A DNA stretch of 64,000 nucleotides from Loktanella sp. M215 (GCF_021735925.1 NZ_WMEA01000001.1:1456001-1520000); one strand, 5' to 3'. Counted from the stretch's first letter, positions 8,169 to 16,804 are shown. Translations and numbers: made by a program. The notes: generated by a model from the sequence alone, not told the origin.

Positions 8169-8768
8169 CCACATTTGCCACAGGGAAAGCGTGCCGCCAT
8201 AATGGGCGATCAGCGCCATCAGCGCATGGCCGATCAGGTAGGCCCAGACCAGATTGGCCAGCGTCGTGTGAACGGTCATCGCGACCTTGACCAGACCGCC
8301 AGCATCTGGATCACCGGTGTTGACGAAATAGTACAGCGTCCCGGACGCAGCCATCGCGGTGACAAGCAGCAGGCCAAGCCCGTGGATCGCGGCGGCAAAG
8401 GGCGAATGCGTATCGTGGGTCGGCAGGCGAAGGTGCGTCAGCGCCGACAGATGTGCCTTGAAATCGGTCCAGACCGCAGCGAGGCGCGCACCGCTGAACC
8501 ACGGGATCAGCATGCCAAGCGGCGTGCCGCGCTGGCGCATCAGGCTCTGCACCCAGAACCCAAGGACCAGCGCGAAGGCGGCCAGCCCGACATAGGCATG
8601 AACGCCGAAGATATTGTCGCCGCCGTCGTCCGGATTCATGAACTGGCTGCTGGCAAGCTGCACGATGATCGCCGTGGCCAGTAACGCATGCAGAATGCGG
8701 GTCGCGATCGCATGGCGCGGTGCGTCCGCGACCTGATTGGCTTGATGATAGGTGGTTGAATCTGACAT
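8139..8768 (-). CDS. Cytochrome b561-family membrane protein
   Basis: A 209-residue four-helix diheme-type cytochrome b. Conserved histidines lie in the helices: 'RILHALLAT' (H28), 'FGVHAYVGL', 'AAIHGLGLLL' and 'MTVHTTLANLVWAYLIGHALMALIAH'. These are candidate heme b ligands. Proteins of this family pass electrons in the inner membrane between quinol and periplasmic acceptors, and some act as superoxide:quinone reductases (CybB/YodB type). It converges on the two-component genes, with 30 bases of 3' overlap. Cytochrome b561 genes recur next to two-component systems in proteobacteria, so control by that pair is possible but not shown. Confidence 0.92.
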   Translation of the reverse strand: MSDSTTYHQANQVADAPRHAIATRILHALLATAIIVQLASSQFMNPDDGGDNIFGVHAYVGLAAFALVLGFWVQSLMRQRGTPLGMLIPWFSGARLAAVWTDFKAHLSALTHLRLPTHDTHSPFAAAIHGLGLLLVTAMAASGTLYYFVNTGDPDAGGLVKVAMTVHTTLANLVWAYLIGHALMALIAHYGGTLSLWQMWSLRRRPELH

Positions 8769-9067
8769 GAACGGTCCTCAAGCGGCGTAGATCCGACCCC
8801 GTGTCCGATCTCTTTAACCCGATAGAGCACTGCGAGAATGCGTGGTTCTTTCAGCAACATGTCAAAATTGTAATGTCCGGCATAAACGCATCATGCAAAG
8901 GCTTCATGGGCACACAGCCGACCTCTATCCGCGATTGACGCATCCCCCCGCTGCACGGATCGGTTCAACTGGCGGAGGCGCGACGCGGCCATATGACGTT
9001 CAGGACTTGTTTACCGATTCGCGCCATGAAATTGTGCAGGCTCAGGCACAAGACAAACGGGTGAACG
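8769..9067. other. Divergent intergenic region between the cytochrome b561 and recQ genes
   Basis: About 300 bases with no coding signal I can support. It must contain the promoters of both flanking genes. The only symmetry noted is TTGTGC (9032-9037) with GCACAA (9046-9051), 17 bases before the recQ ATG. No clear sigma-70 boxes stand out. Confidence 0.5.
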
Positions 9068-11101
9068 ATGCAGGCCGACACGCTGCTGCGCGATGTTTTC
9101 GGATTCGACGGCTTCAGGCCCGGTCAGGAAGAGATCGTGGATGCGGTCGTGGCGGGGCAGAATACGCTGGCGATCATGCCGACGGGCGGTGGCAAGTCAT
9201 TGTGCTTTCAACTGCCTGCTCTGGTGCGGCCCGGCGTGACGGTCGTGATTTCCCCGTTGATTGCCCTGATGCGCGACCAGGTGCGCGGCCTGAAAGAGGC
9301 CGGGGTTGCGGCGGGGGCGCTGACATCCGGCAATACCGAGGAAGAGACGGAGGCGGTCTGGGCACAGCTGGCCGCCGGGACGCTGAAGCTGCTCTATATG
9401 GCGCCCGAGCGACTGGCGTCTTTCGGCACGCAGCGGATGCTGCGCGAGGCGAATGTCACGATGATCGCCGTGGACGAGGCCCATTGCGTCAGCCAGTGGG
9501 GGCATGATTTCCGCCCGGACTATCTGCGGATCGGCGAGTTGCGAGAGATGCTGGATGTCCCGCTGGCGGCCTTTACCGCCACCGCGGACGCAGAGACGCA
9601 GGTCGAGATCATTCAGAAACTGTTCGCGGGCCAGCAACCCGCGACATTCCTGCGGGGCTTCGACCGGCCCAACATCCACCTTGCCTTTGCGGTGAAGGAC
9701 AATCCGCGGACGCAAGTTCTGGCGTTCGCCGCGGCCCGCAAGGGACAGTCGGGGATCGTCTATTGCGGGACGCGCGCCAAGACCGAGACGTTGAGCCAGG
9801 CGCTGGGGCAGGCGGGGCATTCGGCCTGTCACTACCACGGTGGCATGGACGCCGAGTCGCGGCGCGATGTGGAACGGCGGTTCCAGCAGGAGGACGGTCT
9901 GATCGTCACCGCAACGGTCGCCTTTGGCATGGGCATCGACAAGCCGGACATCCGCTGGGTCGCCCACGCGGACCTGCCCAAGTCGATCGAGGGTTATTAT
10001 CAGGAAATCGGCCGCGCGGGCCGCGACGGCGAACCGGCCGAGACGCTGACGCTTTATGGTCCCGAGGACATCCGGTACCGGCGTCAGCAGATCGACGAGG
10101 GGCTGGCCCCGCCCGAGCGCCGTGCCGCCGATCATGGCCGTCTGAATGCCCTGCTGGGTCTGGCAGAGGCGCTGGAGTGCCGCCGCCTGAACCTGCTGCG
10201 CTATTTCGGCGAGGACCCGACGCCCTGTGGCAATTGTGACCTTTGCGACAAGCCCGCCGAGACCTTCGACGCCACGACGCCCGTTCGCATGGCCCTGTCT
10301 GCCGCGCTGCGGACGGAAGAATGGTTCGGTGCGGGCCACCTGATCGACATCGTGATGGGCGCCGATACCGCCAAGATCCGAGAGCGGGGCCACAGCAGCT
10401 TGCCGACCTATGGTGTGGGCAAGGAATGGGACAAGCGCCAATGGCAGGCCATCTTTCGCCAGATGATGGGCCGCGACCTGTTCCGGCCCGATCCCGAACG
10501 CCACGGCGCGCTGCGTATGACGGACGCGGCGCGCCCCATCCTGCGGGGCGAGGAATCGATCACCCTGCGCAAGGACACGATCACCAACGCGAAATTCAGC
10601 CCCGCGGTGCGCCAGATGGTCAGCGAGGAGGACGCACCGTTGCTGTCTGCACTCAAAGCCAAGCGTCGCGCTCTGGCGGAGCAGGCGGGCGGTCCGGCCT
10701 ATATCATCTTCAACGACAAGACCTTGATCGAGATGGCAGAACGCAAGCCCGCCACGCTGGACCAGATGGCGCGGATCGGCGGCGTGGGGGCCAAGAAGCT
10801 GGACAGCTACGGCCGCGCTTTCCTCGAAGTCATCGCGGGCGCGGTAGAGGAGGTCCACCCCGCCCGCATGAAGTTGGCGGGACGGACCGAAGGTGCCGTC
10901 TATGACCGGCTGCTGGCCGCACAGGCCGATCTGGCGCGCGGGCCCGACGGGTTGGACAAGCCGATGTCATGCTCGGCGTCGCAATTGGCCAAGGTCGCGC
11001 AATTGCGTCAGCCGGATGTGGGGGCGGTGGCCCGCGTGATCGGTGACCGGCACGCCGAACGCTTCGGTCACGCCTTTCTGGCGGTGCTGTCGGACCCGTA
11101 G
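9068..11101 (+). CDS. recQ: ATP-dependent DNA helicase RecQ
   Basis: A 677-residue 3'-5' DNA helicase acting in recombination and stalled-fork repair. Walker A 'MPTGGGKSLCF' lies near residue 37 and the DEAH box 'AVDEAHCVSQWGHDFRPDY' near 136. The second RecA-like domain ends with the arginine-finger region 'QEIGRAGRDG'. The RQC zinc site is visible at about 371-395 (CRRLNLLRYFGE…CGNCDLC). HRDC sequence begins near residue 555 ('KPATLDQMARIGGVGAKK'). A further stretch at the C-terminus, beyond the usual E. coli length of about 610, resembles a second HRDC-like module (SASQLAKVAQLRQ…). The order of RecQ domains is complete, so the enzyme should be active. Confidence 0.97.
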   Translation: MQADTLLRDVFGFDGFRPGQEEIVDAVVAGQNTLAIMPTGGGKSLCFQLPALVRPGVTVVISPLIALMRDQVRGLKEAGVAAGALTSGNTEEETEAVWAQLAAGTLKLLYMAPERLASFGTQRMLREANVTMIAVDEAHCVSQWGHDFRPDYLRIGELREMLDVPLAAFTATADAETQVEIIQKLFAGQQPATFLRGFDRPNIHLAFAVKDNPRTQVLAFAAARKGQSGIVYCGTRAKTETLSQALGQAGHSACHYHGGMDAESRRDVERRFQQEDGLIVTATVAFGMGIDKPDIRWVAHADLPKSIEGYYQEIGRAGRDGEPAETLTLYGPEDIRYRRQQIDEGLAPPERRAADHGRLNALLGLAEALECRRLNLLRYFGEDPTPCGNCDLCDKPAETFDATTPVRMALSAALRTEEWFGAGHLIDIVMGADTAKIRERGHSSLPTYGVGKEWDKRQWQAIFRQMMGRDLFRPDPERHGALRMTDAARPILRGEESITLRKDTITNAKFSPAVRQMVSEEDAPLLSALKAKRRALAEQAGGPAYIIFNDKTLIEMAERKPATLDQMARIGGVGAKKLDSYGRAFLEVIAGAVEEVHPARMKLAGRTEGAVYDRLLAAQADLARGPDGLDKPMSCSASQLAKVAQLRQPDVGAVARVIGDRHAERFGHAFLAVLSDP

Positions 11102-11216
11102 GCATCGGCGGACAGCAGGGCGGTGTCATGGTCCGCGACGGCCCTTGCCGATGGACGTGCCTCGCAGCATGCTCCCCAGTCGCGGACATCGTCGGAGTCG
11201 GGGTGAAAGCGGGAGG

Positions 11217-11432
11217 TCAGCCCAAGGCCGACACCATCGGCAGATCGGCGGCGGTGACGGTGTCGCTCGGCAGAGAGGGCGTGTCGTTCAGCCCTTCGAC
11301 CAGCTTGTCCTCCACCTCGTTCCGCCCGCGGAAGGTGTTGTGGACGGCGGGTTGCGTCGCCGCGGCGACCTTGGCGAGTCTGACCGATTCCAGAGCGTTG
11401 CCATGCCGGGCATGCATGCTGCGCGCCGACAT
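11217..11432 (-). CDS. Small hypothetical protein (71 aa)
   Basis: A 71-codon minus-strand frame whose third codon positions are overwhelmingly G or C, matching real genes of this genome, and which reads as a plausible soluble, charged protein (…NTFRGRNEVEDKLVEGLN…DTVTAADLPMVSALG). No signal peptide, membrane helix or known motif is visible. The ribosome-binding site upstream of the ATG at 11430-11432 is weak, and M6 is an alternative start. It lies alone between recQ and yaaA, opposite in direction to both. I do not recognise the family. The frame choice is favoured by codon use over the competing frames on both strands. Confidence 0.5.
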   Translation of the reverse strand: MSARSMHARHGNALESVRLAKVAAATQPAVHNTFRGRNEVEDKLVEGLNDTPSLPSDTVTAADLPMVSALG

Positions 11433-11529
11433 CGCCGGTCAGCAGTTTAGGGCCTGACCTGCGACATGCAGGCGGGTGGCATCCGGGGGCGGGCCTGCTA
11501 CAACGCCTGCAACGTTGTCCGGAGGTTCC

Positions 11530-12300
11530 ATGCTCGTCACGATATCGCCCGCCAAATCGCTGAATCTGTCGCCGGTCGACGTGACGCCCACAGAGCCGCA
11601 ATTCGCCGCTGATGCCGTGCGACTGGCCAAGACGATGCGCGGCCAGACACTGGCGCAGTTGCGCGACCTGATGGGGATTTCGGACGATCTGGCGCGCCTG
11701 AACCGGGACCGGTTCAAGGCGTTCAGCGCAGACCCGGCCACGGAGGCGGTCAAGCCCGCCGCATGGATGTTCGACGGCGATACCTATCAGGGGCTCGAGG
11801 CCGCGACGCTGGAGCCGGAGGACATCGCCTTTGCGCAGGATCGTCTGTGCATCCTGTCGGGCCTCTATGGCCTCTTGCGCCCTTGCGATGCAATCCAGCC
11901 TTATCGGCTGGAAATGGGGTCGCGGCTGAAGACCCGGCGGGGCAGCAGCCTCTACGACTACTGGGGCGACACCATCGCCAGGGCATTGATTGCGCGGGCG
12001 GCAGAGGTGGGGACAGACACGCTGATCAACTGCGCCAGCCAGGAATATTTCGGGGCCGCAGACCGCAAGGCATTATCGTTGCGGGTCGTCACGCCGCAGT
12101 TTCTGGAGGTGAAGGACGGGCGTCCCCGCGTTGTGTCGTTCTTTGCCAAGCGGGCGCGCGGGGCAATGGCGCGGTTTGTGGTGACGGAACGGCTGACCGA
12201 CCCTGCGGCGATCAAGGACTTCCGCACCGGGGGATACCAGTTCGACGCCGATCTGTCGCAGGGCGATACATGGGCTTTCGTGCGCGACTATCCGGCATGA
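11530..12300 (+). CDS. yaaA: Peroxide stress protein YaaA (DUF328/UPF0246)
   Basis: A 256-residue YaaA-family protein. I chose ATG 11530 because it follows a perfect GGAGG (11521-11525) and gives the conserved family N-terminus MLVTISPAKSLN. Other hallmarks are 'MFDGDTYQGLEA', 'LSGLYGLLRP.D.IQPYRLEMGSRL' and the C-terminal 'YQFDADLS…TWAFVRD'. In E. coli, YaaA lowers intracellular unincorporated iron and so limits Fenton damage under hydrogen peroxide stress; the fold has a DNA-binding helix-hairpin-helix and a positively charged cleft. It is a single gene here, not an evident operon member. The length matches the family. Confidence 0.95.
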   Translation: MLVTISPAKSLNLSPVDVTPTEPQFAADAVRLAKTMRGQTLAQLRDLMGISDDLARLNRDRFKAFSADPATEAVKPAAWMFDGDTYQGLEAATLEPEDIAFAQDRLCILSGLYGLLRPCDAIQPYRLEMGSRLKTRRGSSLYDYWGDTIARALIARAAEVGTDTLINCASQEYFGAADRKALSLRVVTPQFLEVKDGRPRVVSFFAKRARGAMARFVVTERLTDPAAIKDFRTGGYQFDADLSQGDTWAFVRDYPA

Positions 12301-12505
12301 ATGGCCCGGCTGCGCCAGACCAGCCTCCGGCGGGCGTTTTTCTGGCCAAGGTGAACGCGGAACGGGGGGCGGCCGGGGGGACGACCGCGCCCTTCATTGG
12401 TATGAGTTGTTCCCGCTGGCGCAAAATGTGAACGTATAGTCGCACTTGTGGGGTGACGACGCCCGCGTCGCACCCTAGATCAGGGGGGCGAGGGAGAGCT
12501 ACACC
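12301..12505. promoter_or_regulatory. Upstream region of the formate dehydrogenase gene
   Basis: The 205-base spacer holds no gene. It contains GTTGTTCCCGC…GCGCAAAATGTGAACG, compatible with a promoter, and an inverted GGTGACGACGCCCGCGTCGCACC-like element at about 12452-12474 (GGTG-CGACGC arms) shortly before the ribosome-binding site. I see no sigma-54 -24/-12 pair that I would defend. Confidence 0.3.
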
Positions 12506-15277
12506 ATGACCGAGACCATCACCTTTACGCTGGACGGCGAAACCGTGACTGCGGCTGCCGGCCAGACGATCTGGGAAGTGGCCCATGGCCGCGGTCTGGT
12601 CATTCCGCATCTGTGTTTCAAGGACGCGGCGTCCTATCGCCCCGACGGCAACTGCCGTGCCTGCATGGTCAGCATCGCGGGCGAGCGTGTGCTGGCGGCG
12701 TCCTGTCTGCGCACGCCCACCGATGGCATGGTTGTCACGACCGACCAGCCGCGCGAGGTGAAGGCGCGGGCCATGGTGATGGAACTGCTGGTCGCCGACC
12801 AGCCTGCCCATGACGTGTCGCACGACAAGTCCAGTCACATGTGGGACATGGCCAAGGTCGAGGGCGTCAGCAGCAGCCGCTTTCCGGCGAAGCGGCCTGA
12901 TCATGTGCCGCTTTTGGACGACAGCCACGTCGCGATGCGCGTGAACCTCGACGCCTGCATTCAGTGCAACCTTTGCGTCCGTGCGTGCCGCGAGGTGCAG
13001 GTGAACGACGTGATCGGCATGGCGTACCGGGGACATGACGCCTATCCGGTCTTCGACATGGACGATCCCATGGGCGGCAGCACTTGCGTCGCCTGCGGCG
13101 AATGCGTTCAGGCCTGTCCGACCGGCGCGCTGATGGAGGCCTCTGTGCTGGACACCGCACAGGTCGGCGACAGTGCTGATTTCGACGAAGAGGTCGCCTC
13201 GGTCTGTCCGTTCTGCGGGGTGGGCTGCCAGATCAGCCTGAAGGTGAAGGACGGCCGGGTGAAATACGTCGACGGGCTGAACGGCCCGGCGAACGAGGGC
13301 CGGCTCTGCGTCAAGGGGCGGTTCGGCTTCGACTATATCCATCACCCGCACCGCCTGACCAAACCGCTGATCCGCCGCGATGATGCGCCCGCCAAGGGTC
13401 TGAACGTCGATCCCGGGAACTGGGGCGATGTGTTCCGCGAGGCGACCTGGGAGGAGGCGATGAGCCGTGCCGCTGGCGGCCTTGGCGGCTTGCGCGACAT
13501 CGGTGGCGGGGCGACGGTCGCAGGCTTTGGAAGTGCCAAGTGCACGAACGAGGAAGCCTACCTGTTCCAGAAGCTGATCCGTCAGGGCTTTGGTCACAAC
13601 AACGTCGACCATTGCACCCGGCTTTGCCACGCCTCGTCCGTCTCTGCGCTGATGGAGAACGTGGGGTCGGGCGCCGTCACCGCCACCTTCAACGAGATCG
13701 AGAACGCGGATGTCGCCATCGTCATCGGCGCCAACCCGATCGAGAACCATCCCGTCGCCGCCACCTATTTCAAGCAGTTCACCAAGCGCGGCGGCAAGCT
13801 CATTGTCATGGACCCGCGCGGTCAGGCGCTGAAGCGTTTTGCCTCGCATATGCTTCAGTTCAAGCCGGGCACGGACGTCGCCATGCTGAACGCGATCTGC
13901 AGCGTGATCGTCGAAGAGGGGCTGTTCGACCGGCAATACATCGACGGCTATACCGAAGGCTGGGAGGCGGAGCAGTTGCATCTGAAAGGCTTCGATCCCG
14001 ACCGGATGAGCGCGGTCTGCGGCATTGACGCCGATGTGCTGCGCGATGTCGCGCGCACATTCGCCGGGGCGAAGTCGGCGATGATCTTCTGGGGCATGGG
14101 TGTCAGCCAGCACACCTACGGCACTGATAATGCGCGTTGCCTGATATCTCTGGCACTGATGACGGGCCAGATCGGGCGTCCGGGTACGGGCCTGCATCCG
14201 CTGCGCGGGCAGAACAACGTGCAGGGCGCGTCGGACGCTGGCATGATCCCGATGTTCCTGCCGGACTACCAGTCCGTCACCAGCGCCGAGATCCGGGCAA
14301 ATTTCGAGGAGGTCTGGGGTGGTGTGCCGATCGACCCGAACAAGGGTCTGACGGTGACCGAGATCCTTGACGCCGTGCATGCGGGCAAGATCAAGGGCAT
14401 GTATATTCTGGGCGAGAACCCCGCGATGTCGGACCCCGACCTTGACCATGCCCGTGCGGCTTTGGCCAAGCTGGAATGTCTTGTCGTGCAAGATATCTTT
14501 CTGACGGAAACGGCAAACTATGCGGATGTGATCCTGCCCGCGAGCGCCTTTGCGGAAAAGACCGGTACCGTGACCAATACCAACCGTCAGGTGCAGATGG
14601 GCCGCCCTGCCGTACCGCCACCGGGCGAGGCGCGCGAGGACTGGGCCATCATTAATGATCTGGCGCAGCGGTTGGGCCTTGCGTGGACATACACCCATCC
14701 GCGCGAGGTTTACACAGAGATGGCGCGGACGATGTCGTCGCTGGACAACATCACCTGGGACCGACTGGAACGCGAGTCGGTAACCTATCCGTCGCTGTCG
14801 CCCACCGATCCCGGCCAGCCCATCATGTTCGCCGACGGTTTCCCGCGCGAGACGGGCCGCGCCAAGTTCACCCCCGCCAACGTCATCGCGCCCGACGAGG
14901 TGCCGGATGCGGAATATCCGATGATCCTGACGACAGGCCGACAACTGGAACATTGGCATACCGGGTCGATGACGCGCCGCGCCACTGTTCTGGACGCGGT
15001 CGAGCCGGAGGCGAACTGTTCGCTGCATCCATCGACCTTGCGGCGGATGGGGCTGGAGGCGGGCGATAGGGTATCGCTGACCACCCGGCGCGGTACGGTG
15101 GAGCTGATGGCGCGCGCCGATCGCGCGGTATCGCCGGACATGGTCTTTCTGCCCTTTGCTTATGTCGAAGCGGCGGCAAACCTGCTGACCAACCCGGCCA
15201 TCGACCCATATGGCAAGATACCGGAGTTCAAGTTCGCCGCCGTTCGCGTCGCACCCGCAGAGCGCGTCGAGCCCTGA
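12506..15277 (+). CDS. fdhF: Formate dehydrogenase alpha subunit (molybdopterin oxidoreductase with N-terminal ferredoxin domains)
   Basis: A 923-residue Mo/W-bis-MGD enzyme. In order: a 2Fe-2S ferredoxin domain (C37, C50, C53, C67), a His/Cys-type cluster region, two 4Fe-4S motifs (CIQCNLCVRAC near 151 and CVACGECVQAC near 193), the catalytic-domain 4Fe-4S site 'CPFCGVGCQ' near 233, and the active-site segment 'DHCTRLCHASSV' near 370, with Cys (not selenocysteine) as Mo ligand. The C-terminal MoCo-binding domain ends with 'TTGRQLEHWHTGSMTRR'. It oxidises formate to CO2 and passes electrons along the iron-sulfur chain. No beta/gamma (NADH-binding) subunits, fdhD or molybdenum genes are adjacent, so its electron acceptor is unclear. 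A GGCGAGGGAGAG ribosome-binding region precedes the ATG. Confidence 0.93.
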   Translation: MTETITFTLDGETVTAAAGQTIWEVAHGRGLVIPHLCFKDAASYRPDGNCRACMVSIAGERVLAASCLRTPTDGMVVTTDQPREVKARAMVMELLVADQPAHDVSHDKSSHMWDMAKVEGVSSSRFPAKRPDHVPLLDDSHVAMRVNLDACIQCNLCVRACREVQVNDVIGMAYRGHDAYPVFDMDDPMGGSTCVACGECVQACPTGALMEASVLDTAQVGDSADFDEEVASVCPFCGVGCQISLKVKDGRVKYVDGLNGPANEGRLCVKGRFGFDYIHHPHRLTKPLIRRDDAPAKGLNVDPGNWGDVFREATWEEAMSRAAGGLGGLRDIGGGATVAGFGSAKCTNEEAYLFQKLIRQGFGHNNVDHCTRLCHASSVSALMENVGSGAVTATFNEIENADVAIVIGANPIENHPVAATYFKQFTKRGGKLIVMDPRGQALKRFASHMLQFKPGTDVAMLNAICSVIVEEGLFDRQYIDGYTEGWEAEQLHLKGFDPDRMSAVCGIDADVLRDVARTFAGAKSAMIFWGMGVSQHTYGTDNARCLISLALMTGQIGRPGTGLHPLRGQNNVQGASDAGMIPMFLPDYQSVTSAEIRANFEEVWGGVPIDPNKGLTVTEILDAVHAGKIKGMYILGENPAMSDPDLDHARAALAKLECLVVQDIFLTETANYADVILPASAFAEKTGTVTNTNRQVQMGRPAVPPPGEAREDWAIINDLAQRLGLAWTYTHPREVYTEMARTMSSLDNITWDRLERESVTYPSLSPTDPGQPIMFADGFPRETGRAKFTPANVIAPDEVPDAEYPMILTTGRQLEHWHTGSMTRRATVLDAVEPEANCSLHPSTLRRMGLEAGDRVSLTTRRGTVELMARADRAVSPDMVFLPFAYVEAAANLLTNPAIDPYGKIPEFKFAAVRVAPAERVEP

Positions 15278-15532
15278 GACAACTGCCGCAAGGCTTTTTC
15301 ACGGGCGTGATCCGATCCTGCCGCTCTGGCGTCCTGGCATCCGATGGGGCGCGCAGCTTTTTTGCGCGCGGACTGTTGCCTTGACCATACGCGTTGCACA
15401 GAACATCGCGCATTGGCCGAGTGGACGAACGCGGAATTGTCCATGTCGACGCAAATCTGCTGTCAATGGCCGAGAAATGTTCCATCACGTTCAAGGGTGA
15501 TTGGTCAGTATTTGAAACACAGCCCCGTGATA

Positions 15533-15552
15533 ATTATAAATTTGTTTATAAT
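15533..15552. promoter_or_regulatory. AT-rich palindrome upstream of the outer-membrane protein gene
   Basis: ATTATAAA at 15533-15540 and TTTATAAT at 15545-15552 form perfect 8-base inverted arms around TTTG. It also contains TATAAT-like -10 sequences on both strands. It may be a regulator operator overlapping a promoter, about 165 bases before the start codon. Confidence 0.45.
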
Positions 15553-15574
15553 CATAAGTTTAGCATAAGCCGAA

Positions 15575-15593
15575 TTTTGCGCATGTCGCAAAA
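15575..15593. promoter_or_regulatory. Second inverted repeat in the leader of the outer-membrane protein gene
   Basis: TTTTGCG (15575-15581) and CGCAAAA (15587-15593) are perfect 7-base arms with a 5-base loop. It could be an operator half-site pair or a leader hairpin. On the plus strand no T-run follows, so it is not a terminator for that direction. Confidence 0.4.
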
Positions 15594-15714
15594 AGAAGAC
15601 ACCTCATGCTGCGAACGCCCTAAATCAGGTCAATACCTCGAACTTTCCATGTTGCAGATGCATTTACCTGCCAGACCCCGCGCTGCTGCGGGCGCACTGA
15701 AAAGGATTTTTGCC

Positions 15715-16602
15715 ATGACCAAGACCGTCAACATCTTTGTGGCTGCCGTTGCCGCCGCTACGCTTGCTGGTGCAGCCTCTGCACAGACCAGCACTTTCAA
15801 TGGATCCAACGGCGCCAACGATCAGTTCGACGACCTGCAGACGCAGATTGCGAACGATGCGTCGCGCGATGTTGGCCGTTTCGGGAACGAAGGCCGCGTC
15901 GTCGGTTCCTACGGCTCGATCGCGCTGCGCGCGACGGCCCAGAACGACAACAATGGCCGTGACCTGGTGGACAACACCGGTGCAGTGATCGGCACGCAGA
16001 AGGACGACAACTACGAAGTCGGCCTTGGCCTGCGCTACGGCACGTTCGATGGCGTGAACGGCATCGACGTCACCGCGACCTACAACTACAGCGAAACCAA
16101 CGGCGTCGTCGACACCAAGGAACTGCTGATGGGTGCGGACTACCGTCGCGACTTCGGCCCGCGTTTCTTCGGCTATGGCCAGCTGAACGCGTCTTTTGAC
16201 GATGCAGCGCCGAACACTGAAAACTACACCGACGTCTTCGTGGGTGCCGGTATCGGTTACCGCATCCTGAACGATGCCACCAGCCAGTGGTCGATCCAGG
16301 CAGGCCCCGGCTACCGCTACACCGAGTCCGTCAACAACGGCGACAACTCCGAAGCGGCTGCCTCGATCTCGTCGAACTACTACCGTTCGCTGAGCGAGAC
16401 GTCCTACGTCACCAACGACACCGACGTGATCTACTCGGACAGCTCCACCCTGGTCACCAACGAACTGGCGCTGAACGTGTCGCTGACGAACGCGCTGTCG
16501 CTGCGCACGTCGCTGACGACGGCTTACGATGACTCGTCTGACAAAGACTTCGGCGATGCACAGAACTCGCTGGGCGTCTCGGTCGTCTACAACTTCAACT
16601 GA
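15715..16602 (+). CDS. Secreted outer-membrane beta-barrel protein (DUF481-like, putative salt-induced OMP)
   Basis: A 295-residue protein. I chose ATG 15715 because it follows an AAAAGGA ribosome-binding site and starts a Sec signal peptide (MTKTVNIFVAAVAAATLAGAASA, cleavage near residue 23). The frame is open further upstream but has no coding character there. The mature part is acidic and rich in Asn, Asp, Ser and Tyr. It shows alternating hydrophobic strands of the kind 'YEVGLGLRYG', 'IDVTATYNYSE' and 'ALSLRTSLTTAYDD', ending 'GVSVVYNFN', as expected of an outer-membrane barrel. The pattern resembles YdiY/DUF481 proteins, which in marine bacteria respond to salt, though this family call is by eye. 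A strong terminator follows. Confidence 0.75.
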   Translation: MTKTVNIFVAAVAAATLAGAASAQTSTFNGSNGANDQFDDLQTQIANDASRDVGRFGNEGRVVGSYGSIALRATAQNDNNGRDLVDNTGAVIGTQKDDNYEVGLGLRYGTFDGVNGIDVTATYNYSETNGVVDTKELLMGADYRRDFGPRFFGYGQLNASFDDAAPNTENYTDVFVGAGIGYRILNDATSQWSIQAGPGYRYTESVNNGDNSEAAASISSNYYRSLSETSYVTNDTDVIYSDSSTLVTNELALNVSLTNALSLRTSLTTAYDDSSDKDFGDAQNSLGVSVVYNFN

Positions 16603-16626
16603 TCCACACGGATCAGCTTATGACCT

Positions 16627-16657
16627 GCGGGCGGTGGCATCAGCCACCGCCCGTTTT
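16627..16657 (+). terminator. Rho-independent terminator after the outer-membrane protein gene
   Basis: Stem GGGCGGTGG / CCACCGCCC around the loop CATCAG, followed by GTTTTC. It lies 25 bases after the stop codon. Clear GC stem plus T-run. Confidence 0.85.
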
Positions 16658-16678
16658 CGTGTGCGGATCTGAAATTAA

Positions 16679-16694
16679 ATGAACGAGCGTTCAT
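16679..16694. promoter_or_regulatory. Palindromic operator ATGAACG-AG-CGTTCAT upstream of the acyl-CoA ligase/ABC operon
   Basis: A perfect 7-base inverted repeat with a 2-base centre, within an AT-rich segment (GAAATTAAAT…ATAAAATATTTGAC) about 110 bases before the acyl-CoA synthetase start. The geometry is typical of TetR-type repressors of fatty-acid or aromatic-acid CoA-ligase genes. The cognate regulator is not in this window. Confidence 0.6.
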
Positions 16695-16804
16695 AAAATA
16701 TTTGACGCAAGTGGATCGACCTCGCAGTATGGTCTTCGAATGGTGCGGCGCGAGGAGGCGGCGCACCGGCGATCCGGGTCAACCCGGACGAGGGAGGAGA
16801 CTGC

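Larger units (their letters stand above)
15278..15714. other. Long 5' region of the outer-membrane protein gene
   Basis: A 437-base non-coding interval. The second half is unusually AT-rich for this chromosome. It carries two perfect inverted repeats: 15533-15552 (8-base arms, TTTG between) and 15575-15593 (TTTTGCG…CGCAAAA). No tRNA or other RNA gene is evident. Confidence 0.6.

Noticed and set aside
9032..9051. TTGTGC…GCACAA inverted repeat before recQ
   Set aside because: Only 6-base arms with no supporting promoter element; likely to occur by chance. I did not list it as a feature.
9197..10858. A long open minus-strand frame (553 codons) opposite recQ
   Set aside because: It lies antisense to an unambiguous recQ. 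The sequence is compositionally typical of a GC-rich shadow frame and has no recognisable domain.
12212..15028. A 938-codon open minus-strand frame opposite the formate dehydrogenase gene
   Set aside because: Complementary to a clear enzyme gene; rich in Arg, His, Gly and Asp as expected of an antisense frame. No family resemblance.
15394..15714. Upstream extension of the outer-membrane protein frame
   Set aside because: A signal peptide starts at 15715 after a good ribosome-binding site; the extension covers palindromic, AT-rich non-coding DNA.
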